From Caulobacter sp. S45 (GTDB lineage: Bacteria > Pseudomonadota > Alphaproteobacteria > Caulobacterales > Caulobacteraceae), in the NCBI RefSeq assembly GCF_009765965.1, contig NZ_LMUL01000001.1, forward strand, positions 55,276 through 119,275: DNA of 64,000 nt, in the 5' to 3' direction. Within the stretch, counting starts at the first letter, position 1; every line of letters starts with the position of its first letter. The position numbers and the translations under genes are program-made. Shown piece after piece: positions 17,145-25,698 of the stretch. The notes beneath the pieces were generated by a model that was not told where the DNA came from, searched no databases, and saw only the letters and a program-made list of their open reading frames with translations.

Positions 17145-18470
17145 TCAATGCAGGATCAGGTGGGTGAACTTGTCGAACCCGGCATAGCTGGAGACGATCA
17201 CCCGCTCGCCGGGATCCAGGCCCGAGGTGATCTCCACCTGTTCTGGATTGCGGCGGCCGATGGCGATGGTGCGGCGGTCGGCGCGATGTCCGCCCGCAGC
17301 GACCACAAAGGCGTAGGTTCCCCCGCCGCCCTCCAGCCAGCCGCTGTTGGGCAGCACCACGGCGGGGCGGGTGTCGCCGAGCGTGATGCGGATATCCACG
17401 CCTTCCCCGCGCCGCAGACCCGCCGGGGGCTGACCCTTGAAGATCAGCTCGGCGCGGAAGCGGCCGTTGGTCACTTGGGGCAGCACCCGGCTGACGCTGA
17501 GCATCACGCTGCGACCGTCCAGGTCGGCGCTGGCCTGCTGGCCCGGCGTCACCCGGCCGAGATAGAATTCGTCCACGTCGGCGGTGAGCTTGTAGGCGCC
17601 TTCGGAGTCGATCTGGCCGGCCGGATCGCCGGCCTTGAGCGATTGTCCGGGCTCCAGGGTGAAGTTGGTCAGCCGCCCCGCCACCGGCGCGCGCACGACC
17701 AGGGCGTCGAGGCTGGAGCGGACCACGTCCAGGTTGCTGTTCAGCCGGCCGCTGGTTTGGTGGATCTGGGCGGCCTGGGCCCCGGCGATGGCGTCTTCCT
17801 GATGCTGCCCGGTCTTCAGGTCCTTCAGCCGGTTCTGGTAGTAGTTCGCCTCGTCGCCGTAGGTCTTCACCTCCGCGTCGGAGACAAAACCCTGTTCGTG
17901 CAACCGCTGGCGGATGTCCAGGTCGTGGCGGGCCTTGAGCAGGCTGTAGTCGGTCTCAGAAATCTCCTTCTCCCGGTCGAGGCGGTTGCGCTCCAGGGTG
18001 AGCTGCTGGGCGCTGGCGTCGCCCATGCGGCCGGCGATCTCGGCCTCCTTGGAGGTGACGTCGAGCTTGAGTTGGGGGTTGGTCAGGGTCGCGAGCGCCG
18101 TTCCGGCCGCCACCTCGGTCCCGTCCAGCACGATCACCTTGTCGACCTGACCGCCCTCCACCGCGGTGACGAACACGGTGTGAAGCGGCGCAACCTCGGC
18201 GCGGACGGGCAGGTAGTCCTGGAACGGCGTACGCGCGACCTGGCCGATCTCTACATCCGAGGTCTTGACCGTCAGGCTGCCTGGCGGCGGGATCAGGCGT
18301 ACGGCCAGGGCGACCACCGCCACGGCCAGGACCGCCGCGCCCACGATCAGGGCCAGCCGGCGATGCTTCCAGCGCGGCTTGGCCACACGCCGGTCCATAC
18401 CCTGTCCGGCGGCGGGGAGGGGAGGTGTCTGCGATTCCAGGTTCGGGCGGTCGGCGATATTCACCCGCAC
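17145..18470 (-). CDS. periplasmic adaptor (HlyD/MacA-like membrane fusion protein)
   Basis: 441 residues from a GTG; an internal ATG at 18398 is also possible since neither start has a convincing ribosome-binding site. A membrane anchor at about 39-62 (LALIVGAAVLAVAVVALAVR) is followed by the lipoyl half VTAVEGGQVDKVIVLDGTEV, a long coiled-coil hairpin (about 125-250) and the second half VRAPVAGRLTNFTLEPGQSL. First gene of the adaptor-ATPase-permease-TolC operon, so the complete tripartite MacAB-TolC-like pump is encoded here. Cargo could be a peptide, siderophore, lipid or antibiotic; nothing in the operon identifies it. The operon faces a two-component system that probably controls it. Confidence 0.9.
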   Translation of the reverse strand: MRVNIADRPNLESQTPPLPAAGQGMDRRVAKPRWKHRRLALIVGAAVLAVAVVALAVRLIPPPGSLTVKTSDVEIGQVARTPFQDYLPVRAEVAPLHTVFVTAVEGGQVDKVIVLDGTEVAAGTALATLTNPQLKLDVTSKEAEIAGRMGDASAQQLTLERNRLDREKEISETDYSLLKARHDLDIRQRLHEQGFVSDAEVKTYGDEANYYQNRLKDLKTGQHQEDAIAGAQAAQIHQTSGRLNSNLDVVRSSLDALVVRAPVAGRLTNFTLEPGQSLKAGDPAGQIDSEGAYKLTADVDEFYLGRVTPGQQASADLDGRSVMLSVSRVLPQVTNGRFRAELIFKGQPPAGLRRGEGVDIRITLGDTRPAVVLPNSGWLEGGGGTYAFVVAAGGHRADRRTIAIGRRNPEQVEITSGLDPGERVIVSSYAGFDKFTHLILH

Positions 18471-18542
18471 AGCTTACGATGGGCGGCCGCATAGGCTAAC
18501 CATCGGTCTCTATTGACTTTTTCTTGTGTTGAACGTTGCATG

Positions 18543-18578
18543 TGTTCGGCTGAAGACAGGACTGTCCGGTTCCGAACA
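18543..18578. promoter_or_regulatory. 36-bp nested inverted repeat at the start of the NtrC-like gene
   Basis: Outer arms TGTTCGG (18543-18549) and CCGAACA (18572-18578) and inner arms GACAG (18555-18559) and CTGTC (18562-18566) share one centre at 18560.5, with two unpaired 5-base segments between. The right outer arm runs into the A of the ATG at 18578. A TTGACT at 18513-18518 is the only nearby -35 candidate. It could be an operator for autoregulation and for the divergent export operon, or an RNA hairpin at the start codon. Confidence 0.5.
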
Positions 18579-19963
18579 TGCAAGACGAACTGTCAAGTGC
18601 GGCCAGCGCCGCGCGCCGCGACCATGTGCTGTTCGTCGACGACGACGCCGATGTGTTGAAGGCCGCCGGCCTCCTGCTCGATCGGCACGGCTTGCGCATG
18701 ACCGGCGCGCGTCATCCGAGCGAGGCCTGGAGCGTCCTGGCGGCGGAGCCGGTGGATGCGATCCTGCTCGACCTGAACTTCGCGCGCGGCGCCGTTTCCG
18801 GCGAGGAGGGCTTCCGTTGCCTGGACGAGATCATGGCCCACGATCCGGATGCGGTGGTGGTGGTCGTCACCGGCCATAGCGGGGTCAATGTCGCTGTGGC
18901 CGCCATGCGGGCGGGCGCCAGCGACTTCGTCACCAAGCCCTGGAGCAACACCCGGCTGATCGCGACTTTGGAGACGGCGCTGGAGCTGCGTCGACGGCGG
19001 CGGGAGTCCGCGGCGTTGAAGGCCGATGGCGCCGCCCTGCCGCGCGAAGTGGGCGATACCGACATGCTGTTCGGCGACAGCCCCGCCATCGGTCGGGCGC
19101 GGGATCTGATCCGACGGGCGGCCCCTACGGACGCCTCGGTCCTGATCCACGGCGAACCGGGGACCGGTAAGAGCCTGATGTCGCGCATGCTGCACCGCCA
19201 GTCGGCCCGCGCGTCGGGCCCCTATGTGCCGGTGGACCTGACCGCCCTGTCGGCGGACGAAATGGAAACGGCCCTGTTCGGCGATCGGCGCAACGACGGC
19301 GAGACCTTAGGGGCCTTGGCCGACGCCCGCGGTGGGACCCTGTTCCTGGACGAGGTGGGCGCGTTGACCCCCGCGGTGCAGGCGCGCCTGCTCGCCGCGT
19401 TGGAGGTGCGCGGGGTCAGGTCGCCGGGAGCGGACCGGACGGTCGCGACGGATGTGCGTATCGTGGCGGCCACACGACGACGGCGCGAGGAATTGAATGG
19501 ACGCGGCGGCCTGCGCGCCGACCTGTTGTATCGGCTGAACACGGTGGAGGTGTTCGCGCCGCCTCTGCGAGAGCGTGGCGGCGACACCTTGATGCTGGCC
19601 CACTATTTCCTGCGCCTATTCGCCCTTCGCTACGGCCGGCCGCTCAAGCCGCTGACGGACGAGGCGTCCGATGCGATCGTGGAGGCCTCGTGGCCCGGCG
19701 ATGTGCGGGCCTTGCGCCAGGCCATGGAGCGGTGCGTGATCCTGGCGGAGGGCGATCGTTATGAGATCGCCGATATCCCCTTTCCCAATAACGGGGGGGA
19801 GGGTGAAGCGTCGATGCGTCCAAACCTGAACCTGGGCGAATCCGAACGCGCCCTGGTGGCGGCCGCCCTGAAGCGCAACAGTTTCAATGTCAGCCACGCC
19901 GCTAAGCAGCTCGGCCTCACGCGCGCGGCGCTCTATCGGCGCATGGCCAAGCATGGGCTTTAA
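18578..19963 (+). CDS. NtrC-type response regulator without the GAFTGA loop
   Basis: 461 residues: receiver domain with acidic pocket DDDAD (21-25), phosphoacceptor Asp65 (ILLDLNF), Thr98 and Lys120; AAA+ domain with Walker A GEPGTGKS (192-199), Walker B GGTLFLDEVG (252-261) and Sensor II WPGDVRALRQ; C-terminal Fis-type helix-turn-helix (NVSHAAKQLGLTRAALYRRM). The loop after LFG, where sigma-54 activators carry GAFTGA, reads DRRNDGETLGALADARGG and is shorter, so contact with sigma-54 is doubtful. Known regulators that lack GAFTGA (TyrR, Rhodobacter NtrC) act with the housekeeping sigma factor. It faces the MacAB-like operon and precedes a kinase gene, so it probably controls that operon in response to the kinase. 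Confidence 0.9.
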   Translation: MQDELSSAASAARRDHVLFVDDDADVLKAAGLLLDRHGLRMTGARHPSEAWSVLAAEPVDAILLDLNFARGAVSGEEGFRCLDEIMAHDPDAVVVVVTGHSGVNVAVAAMRAGASDFVTKPWSNTRLIATLETALELRRRRRESAALKADGAALPREVGDTDMLFGDSPAIGRARDLIRRAAPTDASVLIHGEPGTGKSLMSRMLHRQSARASGPYVPVDLTALSADEMETALFGDRRNDGETLGALADARGGTLFLDEVGALTPAVQARLLAALEVRGVRSPGADRTVATDVRIVAATRRRREELNGRGGLRADLLYRLNTVEVFAPPLRERGGDTLMLAHYFLRLFALRYGRPLKPLTDEASDAIVEASWPGDVRALRQAMERCVILAEGDRYEIADIPFPNNGGEGEASMRPNLNLGESERALVAAALKRNSFNVSHAAKQLGLTRAALYRRMAKHGL

Positions 19964-21158
19964 GCGGGTCGTCCTGCTCGGCCTGGGCCAAGTCCTGCTG
20001 TTCGCCTGCGGCGTGGGCGCGACTGTTTCGATCCAGGCTGGACTATACGCGTGCGCCCTGGCCTTGGCCTTGACCGCGCTGTGGCTGGGCGCCTCAGCCG
20101 CCTGGGCCGGGCGTCCGAGCCCGCCCATGCGCGCCGCTCCACCGATGCCGGACATGGAGGCCGTCCGGGCGGATCAACGCCTGCTTCGCAGCCTGATCGA
20201 CCAGACCCCCGCGCCCCTGCTGATGCTGCATCCCGACGGCGTGATCACGGCCGGCAATCGCGCGGCGAGGACCCTGTTTCGCACCGACGACCGCCTGGTC
20301 GCGCCGCCAACGGCCCTGACGGAGGCGCTGAAGGCCGGCGCGAGCGGCGGGCGGCTGACGGTGGAGTTGGTTGCGGAGACCAGCCGGCGCACCTACGCCA
20401 TGTCGCTGGCCGATCTCGCCGGCCCCCATGGGACCATCCGATTGGCGGCCCTGCTCGATATCCAGCCGGAAATCCATGCGGCCGAGGCGGCGGCCTTGCG
20501 CGACCTGATGCAGGTGCTCAGCCACGAGATCATGAACGCCCTCACCCCTGTGGCCTCCCTCGCGGCGACGGCGACCGAACTGCTGGCCGACGAAACGCCA
20601 GCCTCGCTCGCCTTGGCGCGGGACGCCGTGGCGACCCTGGCCCGTCGCGCCGAAGGGCTGATGCGGTTCGTGGACGCGTATCGCACCCTCGCCCGACTGC
20701 CGCCGCCCGACCCTAAACCGACCAGTCTGGCGGGACTGATGGAGGAGACCGCGCGGTTGTTCCGCAGTCGCTGGGAGCCGCGAGGCGTCCGCTTGGAGTT
20801 GACCTGTCCCAGTCCAGACGTCGTGCTGGAGCTGGACGCCGACCTGGCTATCCACGCCTTGTCCAACATCCTTTCCAACGGCGCGGAGGCGGCGCTGGAA
20901 ACGCCGGCCCGCACCCCGACCGTGCGGTTCGCCGCCCAGACCGATCCGGCGGGCGCGACCTTGACGATTTCCGACAGCGGACCCGGCGTATCGCGCGAAC
21001 ACCGCGAGCGCATCTTCCAGTCCTTCTTCACCACCAAGCCCGAAGGCGCCGGGGTGGGGCTGAGTTTCGCCCGCCAGGTCGCGCTCAGCCATGGCGGGGA
21101 CCTGACCTTGTCGGCCCAGGCGCCGGGCGAGGGCGCGGTGTTCCTGATGCGGCTGTGA
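19953..21158 (+). CDS. sensor histidine kinase, NtrB/NtrY-like
   Basis: 401 residues from the ATG at 19953, which overlaps the end of the regulator gene by 11 nt; a start further upstream would overlap by 77 nt. Two N-terminal helices (about 5-23 and 29-52) form a short hairpin with almost no periplasmic loop, so the signal may come from the membrane or cytoplasm. A PAS-like domain (LLRSLIDQTPAPLLMLHPDG) follows, then the H-box VLSHEIMNALTPVASLAA and the catalytic boxes NILSNGAEAALE, ISDSGPGVS and GAGVGLSFARQV. It is the cognate kinase of the preceding NtrC-type regulator by gene order. Confidence 0.92.
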   Translation: MGFKRVVLLGLGQVLLFACGVGATVSIQAGLYACALALALTALWLGASAAWAGRPSPPMRAAPPMPDMEAVRADQRLLRSLIDQTPAPLLMLHPDGVITAGNRAARTLFRTDDRLVAPPTALTEALKAGASGGRLTVELVAETSRRTYAMSLADLAGPHGTIRLAALLDIQPEIHAAEAAALRDLMQVLSHEIMNALTPVASLAATATELLADETPASLALARDAVATLARRAEGLMRFVDAYRTLARLPPPDPKPTSLAGLMEETARLFRSRWEPRGVRLELTCPSPDVVLELDADLAIHALSNILSNGAEAALETPARTPTVRFAAQTDPAGATLTISDSGPGVSREHRERIFQSFFTTKPEGAGVGLSFARQVALSHGGDLTLSAQAPGEGAVFLMRL

Positions 21159-21272
21159 ACGTCTCTATGCGTGCAGTCCGTTGTCGGCATGCGGCTCAAA
21201 GCGAAGCTGGTGGCGACGGCCCGGGGCTCCGGCTAGGCTCCCACGTGCGTTCGTGCGCTGGAGGGTAAGCTG

Positions 21273-21770
21273 ATGAAGAGGTGGCTTTGGCCGATGATCC
21301 TGCTGGCGGCCGGATTCGCCGTTCAGATGAGCGGCGTGGCCTTGGCGGCCCTCCCTCCCGGTTCGACGGATGAGGAGCGCGCGTTCCTGCAGAAGAACGC
21401 GACCGCCGAAGGCGTCGTCACCTTGCCTGGCCTCCAGTACAAGGTGCTGAAATCGGGACCGGCCGACGGACCTCACCCGCTCCGGTCGGACGAGATCAAG
21501 GTCCGTTACGAAGGCAGGTTCATCGACGGCAAGGTGTTCAACACCTCTCCCGACGCGGGCGTGGGCGAGACGGACTTCCCCCTGCAGAAGCTGATTCCGG
21601 GCTGGATCGGCGCGCTGCAGATGATGCGTCCCGGAGACGTCTGGATGCTCTACATCCCAGCCTATCTGGCCTACGGGGCCGCCGGCAAGACCTACATCCC
21701 GCCGAACAGCACCTTGATCTTCCGGGTCGAGCTGGTGGCCGTCAGCAAGCCCCAGCCCGAAAAACCGTAG
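21273..21770 (+). CDS. FKBP-type peptidyl-prolyl cis-trans isomerase, exported
   Basis: 165 residues, strong GGAGGG before the ATG. Signal peptide MKRWLWPMILLAAGFAVQMS, probably cleaved after GVALA. The FKBP core follows: VRYEGRFIDGKVFNTS, LIPGWIGALQMMRPGDVWML and AAGKTYIPPNSTLIFRVELV, with the aromatic pocket residues (Tyr, Phe, Trp, Tyr) in place. It catalyses prolyl isomerisation in periplasmic or membrane-anchored proteins and is a stand-alone gene, 114 bp after the kinase gene. It is short like FkpA/FklB minimal domains, without the long N-terminal dimerisation arm. Confidence 0.93.
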   Translation: MKRWLWPMILLAAGFAVQMSGVALAALPPGSTDEERAFLQKNATAEGVVTLPGLQYKVLKSGPADGPHPLRSDEIKVRYEGRFIDGKVFNTSPDAGVGETDFPLQKLIPGWIGALQMMRPGDVWMLYIPAYLAYGAAGKTYIPPNSTLIFRVELVAVSKPQPEKP

Positions 21771-21784
21771 GGGACCGACGCCGG

Positions 21785-22039
21785 CTACTTCCCGGTGATT
21801 TCCTTGATGTGCGCCTGGACCTGGGCCTTGCCGCCGACGCTCCAGACCAGCTTGAGGTGCGCCAGGGTGCGGGCGGCGGCGCCTTCGAACTTCCACTCGC
21901 AGTTGTCGAAGCGGCATTGGTCGAAGATCGGAACCGCCTCGCCGGTGTAGACCAGGCGGCAGTCGCGGAATTCGCAGCCTTCGAAGCTCTCGCCGTCCAG
22001 GACGACGGTCTCATGATTGTAGCTGGTCGAAACTTGCAT
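21785..22039 (-). CDS. small pentapeptide-repeat-like protein
   Basis: 84 residues from the ATG at 22039, with GAGGAAA eight bases upstream. The centre shows short A(D/N)LxX-like repeats typical of beta-helical pentapeptide proteins: FEGCEFRDCRLVYTGE, then FDQCRFDNCEWKFEGAA. Only about one and a half turns are present, followed by a helical tail ending in HIKEITGK. Cytoplasmic; function unknown. It follows a small charged protein gene by 10 nt and ends 14 bp from the convergent FKBP gene. Confidence 0.75.
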   Translation of the reverse strand: MQVSTSYNHETVVLDGESFEGCEFRDCRLVYTGEAVPIFDQCRFDNCEWKFEGAAARTLAHLKLVWSVGGKAQVQAHIKEITGK

Positions 22040-22049
22040 AGGGATTTCC

Positions 22050-22214
22050 TCAGGCCTCGTCGGTCGATGGCGCGGACGGGGCGTCGTTGATGGCGGCTTG
22101 GGCCAGGTCGTGTTCACGCTGCAGGCGCTTGGCGTCGGCCTTCTCGGCGGCCTTGGCCGCCTTGAGGCGCTCACGTTCCTTGCGTTCGAAAGAGTAGTTC
22201 GGCGGTCGCGCCAT
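22050..22214 (-). CDS. small highly charged helical protein
   Basis: 54 residues from the ATG at 22214, which has AGGAAG ten bases upstream. The body (ERKERERLKAAKAAEKADAK, then RLQREHDLAQA) is one amphipathic, Lys/Glu/Arg/Ala-rich helix, probably a coiled coil, with a proline/serine tail. It begins with MARPPNYSFE, which looks like a conserved signature, though I cannot name a family. It shares an operon with the pentapeptide-like gene. Function unknown. Confidence 0.65.
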   Translation of the reverse strand: MARPPNYSFERKERERLKAAKAAEKADAKRLQREHDLAQAAINDAPSAPSTDEA

Positions 22215-22298
22215 GCTGGTGACTTCCTGCTCGTAAGGGAGCGCGGACACCGGACATGGCGCGCAAAACCCGGCGGGGTGACGGTTGGATTAGACGGC

Positions 22299-22315
22299 GG
22301 AGCGCTTATCGCTCC
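22299..22315. terminator. stem-loop between the DUF4139 gene and the small-protein operon
   Basis: GGAGCG (22299-22304) and CGCTCC (22310-22315) pair across a five-base loop. It lies about 90 bases downstream of the DUF4139 gene on the minus strand and upstream of the small-protein operon. No T-run follows, so it is at best a weak intrinsic terminator. Confidence 0.3.
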
Positions 22316-22401
22316 CTCCGGCTCGTGTCGAGCTTACACTGGCTTGAAGCCGTCCGGCTGACATTTCGCCGACGCCTCGGCGACCATGGCCGAAACCAGG
22401 G

Positions 22402-24012
22402 TCAGGACACCGGGCGCCTGCCGGTCTGGTAGCGGACGATAGTGGTGGATTGCGGTGGCAGCACGAGGCGGAAGATCGGGCGGCCATCCTTGACCCCGGC
22501 CTCGTGATCGGCGCGCACGAGCGAAGAGCCGGCGGGCAGGGACAGGCGCAGTTCGAACGTGCGGGGTTGGGAGCTTGCATTGCTGATCTCCACGCGGTTC
22601 TCGTCGTCCAGGCGCGCCGAGATCGCCCAGAGCAGCCCAGGAATGATGGGTATGGGCTGTAGGTCGGTGCGGTCGATCGTGCGATGTTCGTGGGTCTGGA
22701 CGATCTGCAGGTCCGGCGACTCGCCCAGCCGCCACTCCACCTCCTCGTCCTCGGCCAAGTCGCGGGTGTTGGTCTCGCCGACCAGCAGGGGCCGTCCGCC
22801 GCCTGGCTGGAAGATGGCGATGCGGCCCGACGGCAGGGGCAGGCCGAGGTGATGCGCGGCGTCGTTGCGGGTGCGCAGCAGCACCGATGCGGCTTGCGCG
22901 GGCCGGTCCAGTTGGCTGGGCAGGTCCGCGCCGTAGATGCGCTCGACGGGGACGGCGAACTTGTCGAGCAGGCGGACCTGCTTGGACTGGCGGGATGCGA
23001 TGGTGGTGCGCGAGGGCGTGCGGTAAAGCTTCAGGTCGCCGAGCTGTTCGAGTTTCGCGCTCGCGGTGACAATGACTTCACGGACTGACATGGGCGCCGG
23101 CGCAGCACCGGCGGCAAAGGCGTAACCGCCCATCAGGAAGTTGGCCGACGCTCGTCTCATCTCGAGCCTGACCGGCTCTGGCGTATCGCTGGTCGAGCCT
23201 CGCGGCCAGCACTTGGCGAGGATCGCGGTCCCCGCGTCGATGGGCTCGACCTGGCCCGTCCGGTGGTTCAGCCGGCCAGCGACCACCTGGGTCCGCGCCT
23301 CGGGAAAGCCCGTCCCGTTCGAGTTGGCCAGGGTCAGCCATGCGCCGAGGTCCAGCGTGTTTCTGTCCTTCGACAGGGTCGCGACATAGTCGGCCGACCA
23401 GTCGAACCCGCGCGCCAGATAGGACAGGGTCACCGTGGCGGTCACCGGCTTGGGACTGCGGGTCAGCACCGACAGGGTGGGCGTGGCCGACAGTCCGGTG
23501 GTGTCGCTGGCGAAGCTGAAGCTCTCCGACAGGCCCGAGCAGCGCAGCGCCTCGATCCCGGCCGAGGTCTCGAACACCACCCCGCCCTCGGCGTCCGACA
23601 GGATCCGCCCCGCCACTCGCTCGGTCCCGCCGCCCTTGGGGTGGGTGCGCACCAGCTCGACCGGATGACCGACCGCGAGCGCGATCAGGGCCGAGGGGCT
23701 GAGCAGGTGGGCGTCGCGGTTCTTCTCGATCACCCCGGACGGCAGGCCGACGACGATGGCGCTGGCCGGATCGATCCCGTCCGCCACGCCCTCGAACCGC
23801 AGTCGGCTCTCGCCCGCCGGCAGGGTGACGACCCGCGTCTCGCTCACCAGCGCAAAGCCGTTGAGGAATCGGAGGTCGATTCCGCCCGCGCCGCGATACG
23901 GCGAGCGGTAGACGGTCACCGACAGGTCGCGGGGCGGCGAGGCGGCGATATCGGCGGCCCGGACCGGCGCCGCGATCGCCAGGGCCAACAGCAGCGCGAG
24001 GCCGGTGCGCAC
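22402..24012 (-). CDS. exported DUF4139-family protein (second of a tandem pair)
   Basis: 536 residues from a GTG at 24012, ten bases after the stop of the upstream paralogue; AAGAAG precedes it. Signal peptide TGLALLLALAIAAPVRAADI. The family layout is visible: an N-terminal beta domain (NGFALVSETRVVTLPAGESR), a middle segment ending in LSYLARGFDWSADYVATL, and a C-terminal sandwich with EEVEWRLGESPDLQIVQ and IPIIPGLLWAISARLDDENR. A short helical insert near 330-345 carries the SVREVIVTASAKLEQLGDLK segment. DUF4139 proteins are mostly secreted and of unknown function, some linked to mucoidy or cell-envelope stress. Its sequence is clearly related to the next gene, so the pair arose by duplication. 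Confidence 0.82.
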   Translation of the reverse strand: MRTGLALLLALAIAAPVRAADIAASPPRDLSVTVYRSPYRGAGGIDLRFLNGFALVSETRVVTLPAGESRLRFEGVADGIDPASAIVVGLPSGVIEKNRDAHLLSPSALIALAVGHPVELVRTHPKGGGTERVAGRILSDAEGGVVFETSAGIEALRCSGLSESFSFASDTTGLSATPTLSVLTRSPKPVTATVTLSYLARGFDWSADYVATLSKDRNTLDLGAWLTLANSNGTGFPEARTQVVAGRLNHRTGQVEPIDAGTAILAKCWPRGSTSDTPEPVRLEMRRASANFLMGGYAFAAGAAPAPMSVREVIVTASAKLEQLGDLKLYRTPSRTTIASRQSKQVRLLDKFAVPVERIYGADLPSQLDRPAQAASVLLRTRNDAAHHLGLPLPSGRIAIFQPGGGRPLLVGETNTRDLAEDEEVEWRLGESPDLQIVQTHEHRTIDRTDLQPIPIIPGLLWAISARLDDENRVEISNASSQPRTFELRLSLPAGSSLVRADHEAGVKDGRPIFRLVLPPQSTTIVRYQTGRRPVS

Positions 24013-24022
24013 GCGAGGCTTC

Positions 24023-25423
24023 TTAGAATCGAGTGTCGAAGGTGGCGGTGACGTGCGCCTCCCCGTTGGCGGGTACGCTGACCTTCCAGACGGCGACATC
24101 GGCGCTGCGCCGCTCGCTCTTCTGGCTTTCGGTCACGATGCGGGTGTCGCCGACCAGGCCGTCCTGCAGCAGGTCCACGGTCACCGGATGGGGCATGGCG
24201 TTGGTCAGGGTGTAGCGCATGGCGGTCTTCCAGCGGAACAGCCCCTCCTGCTCGCGCGCCGTTTGGACGGGTTTGACCTTGACGTCGAAAGCGTCGCCGG
24301 TGGACAGCGACAGGGTCGAGCCCATGGGCGTGTGGTCGATGCGGCTCTCGCCGATGAACTGCGGATCGCCACGCCTGTCGCGCATGTAGAAGCGCAAGAC
24401 GCCTGCCGGAAGCTGGTCGCCGAGCCCGGCCGTCGAGCCGGTGCTGAAGCGGTAGACGCTCTTGGCGCTCTGCGGCTCGTCGGAGGTCTGCAGCCAGCCG
24501 TTGCGGTACTCGTAGGCGTGTTCGGCCGGCACCCCGTGGACGTCGAGGAAGCTCACCTGCTTGGTCTGCTGGTTGGCGATCGTGGTCCGCTCCGCCAGCG
24601 GGTAGAGGTAGAAGTCGCCGAGCCGCTCGCGCCCGCCGCTCTCCACGCCGGCCTTGACCAGGGTTGGGCGAGATTGTCTCCACGGCTGGTAGACCGCTCC
24701 CTGGTTCTCGTCGCCAGGCGAGCCGGCGACGAGCACGGTCTCGGCGTTCTCGAACGTGGTCCCGGTGGTGTTGGTCAGCGTCACCCAGCCCTGCACGTCC
24801 AGCTTGCTCGCCGCCTCGTCGTAGGAGGCCACATAGTCCGCCCGCCAGCCGAGCCCCGGCGTCAGGTAGGACAGGGTCGCAGGCCGCGCGCCGCCACGCC
24901 TGGCGTCGACGATCACCGACAGGGTGGGGCGCGCGCGCAGGTTGTCGGGCACCTTCTCGAAGATCACCCGCACCGGCAGTCCGTCGTCGCGCAGCACCTC
25001 GATCCGCTGGCCGATCTTGAGCACCGCGCCGCCGTTGGTGGCCAGCACCTCGGCGGTTTCGCGGGTCTCGGCGCCGGTGGCGGGGTTGGTGCGCACGATG
25101 GTGACGGTCTTGCCCACCGCCTTCTCCATCAGCTTGGCGGGGGTCAGCAGGTCGAAGTCGAAGTTCTGCTCCACCACCCCCAGGTCGGGCGCGCCCAGCG
25201 ACACCGTCTCGGGCCGGATCTTGCCGGACACGTCCTGGAACTCGATCCGCTGGCGACCGGCGGCGACGTCGATGTCGCGGCGGTCCTGCACCAGGGAGAG
25301 GTCGTTGTTGTAGATGGTCACCGCCAGGGTGCGTCCGGACTCGGCGGCGCCGGCGGAGGCGCATGACACAACCCAGGTCGTGGCCGCAACGACGGCGACA
25401 GCCGCAATTTGAAAGCGCAGCAT
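24023..25423 (-). CDS. exported DUF4139-family protein (first of a tandem pair)
   Basis: 466 residues from the ATG at 25423, with GGGGAAG upstream; an upstream in-frame start would place the signal sequence internally. Signal peptide MLRFQIAAVAVVAATTWVVS with a possible lipobox-like VVSC that lacks the usual small residue pattern, so ordinary cleavage after GAA is as likely. Family blocks: IYNNDLSLVQDRRDIDVAAG, LSYLTPGLGWRADYVASYDE, SFLDVHGVPAEHAYEYRNGW and a C-terminal VSVPANGEAHVTATFDTRF. Function unknown; the two DUF4139 genes form an operon and the products may act together at the envelope. Confidence 0.85.
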   Translation of the reverse strand: MLRFQIAAVAVVAATTWVVSCASAGAAESGRTLAVTIYNNDLSLVQDRRDIDVAAGRQRIEFQDVSGKIRPETVSLGAPDLGVVEQNFDFDLLTPAKLMEKAVGKTVTIVRTNPATGAETRETAEVLATNGGAVLKIGQRIEVLRDDGLPVRVIFEKVPDNLRARPTLSVIVDARRGGARPATLSYLTPGLGWRADYVASYDEAASKLDVQGWVTLTNTTGTTFENAETVLVAGSPGDENQGAVYQPWRQSRPTLVKAGVESGGRERLGDFYLYPLAERTTIANQQTKQVSFLDVHGVPAEHAYEYRNGWLQTSDEPQSAKSVYRFSTGSTAGLGDQLPAGVLRFYMRDRRGDPQFIGESRIDHTPMGSTLSLSTGDAFDVKVKPVQTAREQEGLFRWKTAMRYTLTNAMPHPVTVDLLQDGLVGDTRIVTESQKSERRSADVAVWKVSVPANGEAHVTATFDTRF

Positions 25424-25698
25424 CGTCTTCCCCAACTTCGAGGCGAAGATGGAACATGCCGCGCGCGCTGTCACCTGGGTGTTCGCCCTGCAGACCGCCT
25501 TCGTCTCGGCCGGAATGGGCCGTTCCCCTGGGGTTGGAACGCGCAAAGCGGTGGGTTCGGACATTCGCTAGGCGACGTCGGTAGCGGAGCGCACCATGAG
25601 GGGCAGTCGGTGTTCCGCTCGTGAGGTCTATGCAGAACGCCCTTTCCATCGGCGGGGCATGCAAACACACTGCCGCTGCGGAAGATTTCGGGGGCGAG
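25424..25698. other. divergent intergenic region between DUF4139 and creatininase-like genes
   Basis: About 275 bp without a convincing gene. It must hold the promoters of both flanking genes. GGAATGGGCCGTTCC near its centre is an imperfect inverted repeat, and GGTGACAG occurs on the minus strand at 25468-25475, an octamer also found in the repeat elements at 27.6 and 39.2 kb, but without the second half-site. No clear -35/-10 pair seen. Confidence 0.4.

Noticed and set aside
25468-25475. GGTGACAG on the minus strand before the DUF4139 operon as another copy of the tandem-repeat box.
   Set aside because: Only one half-site is present; the sequence 11 bp further does not match.
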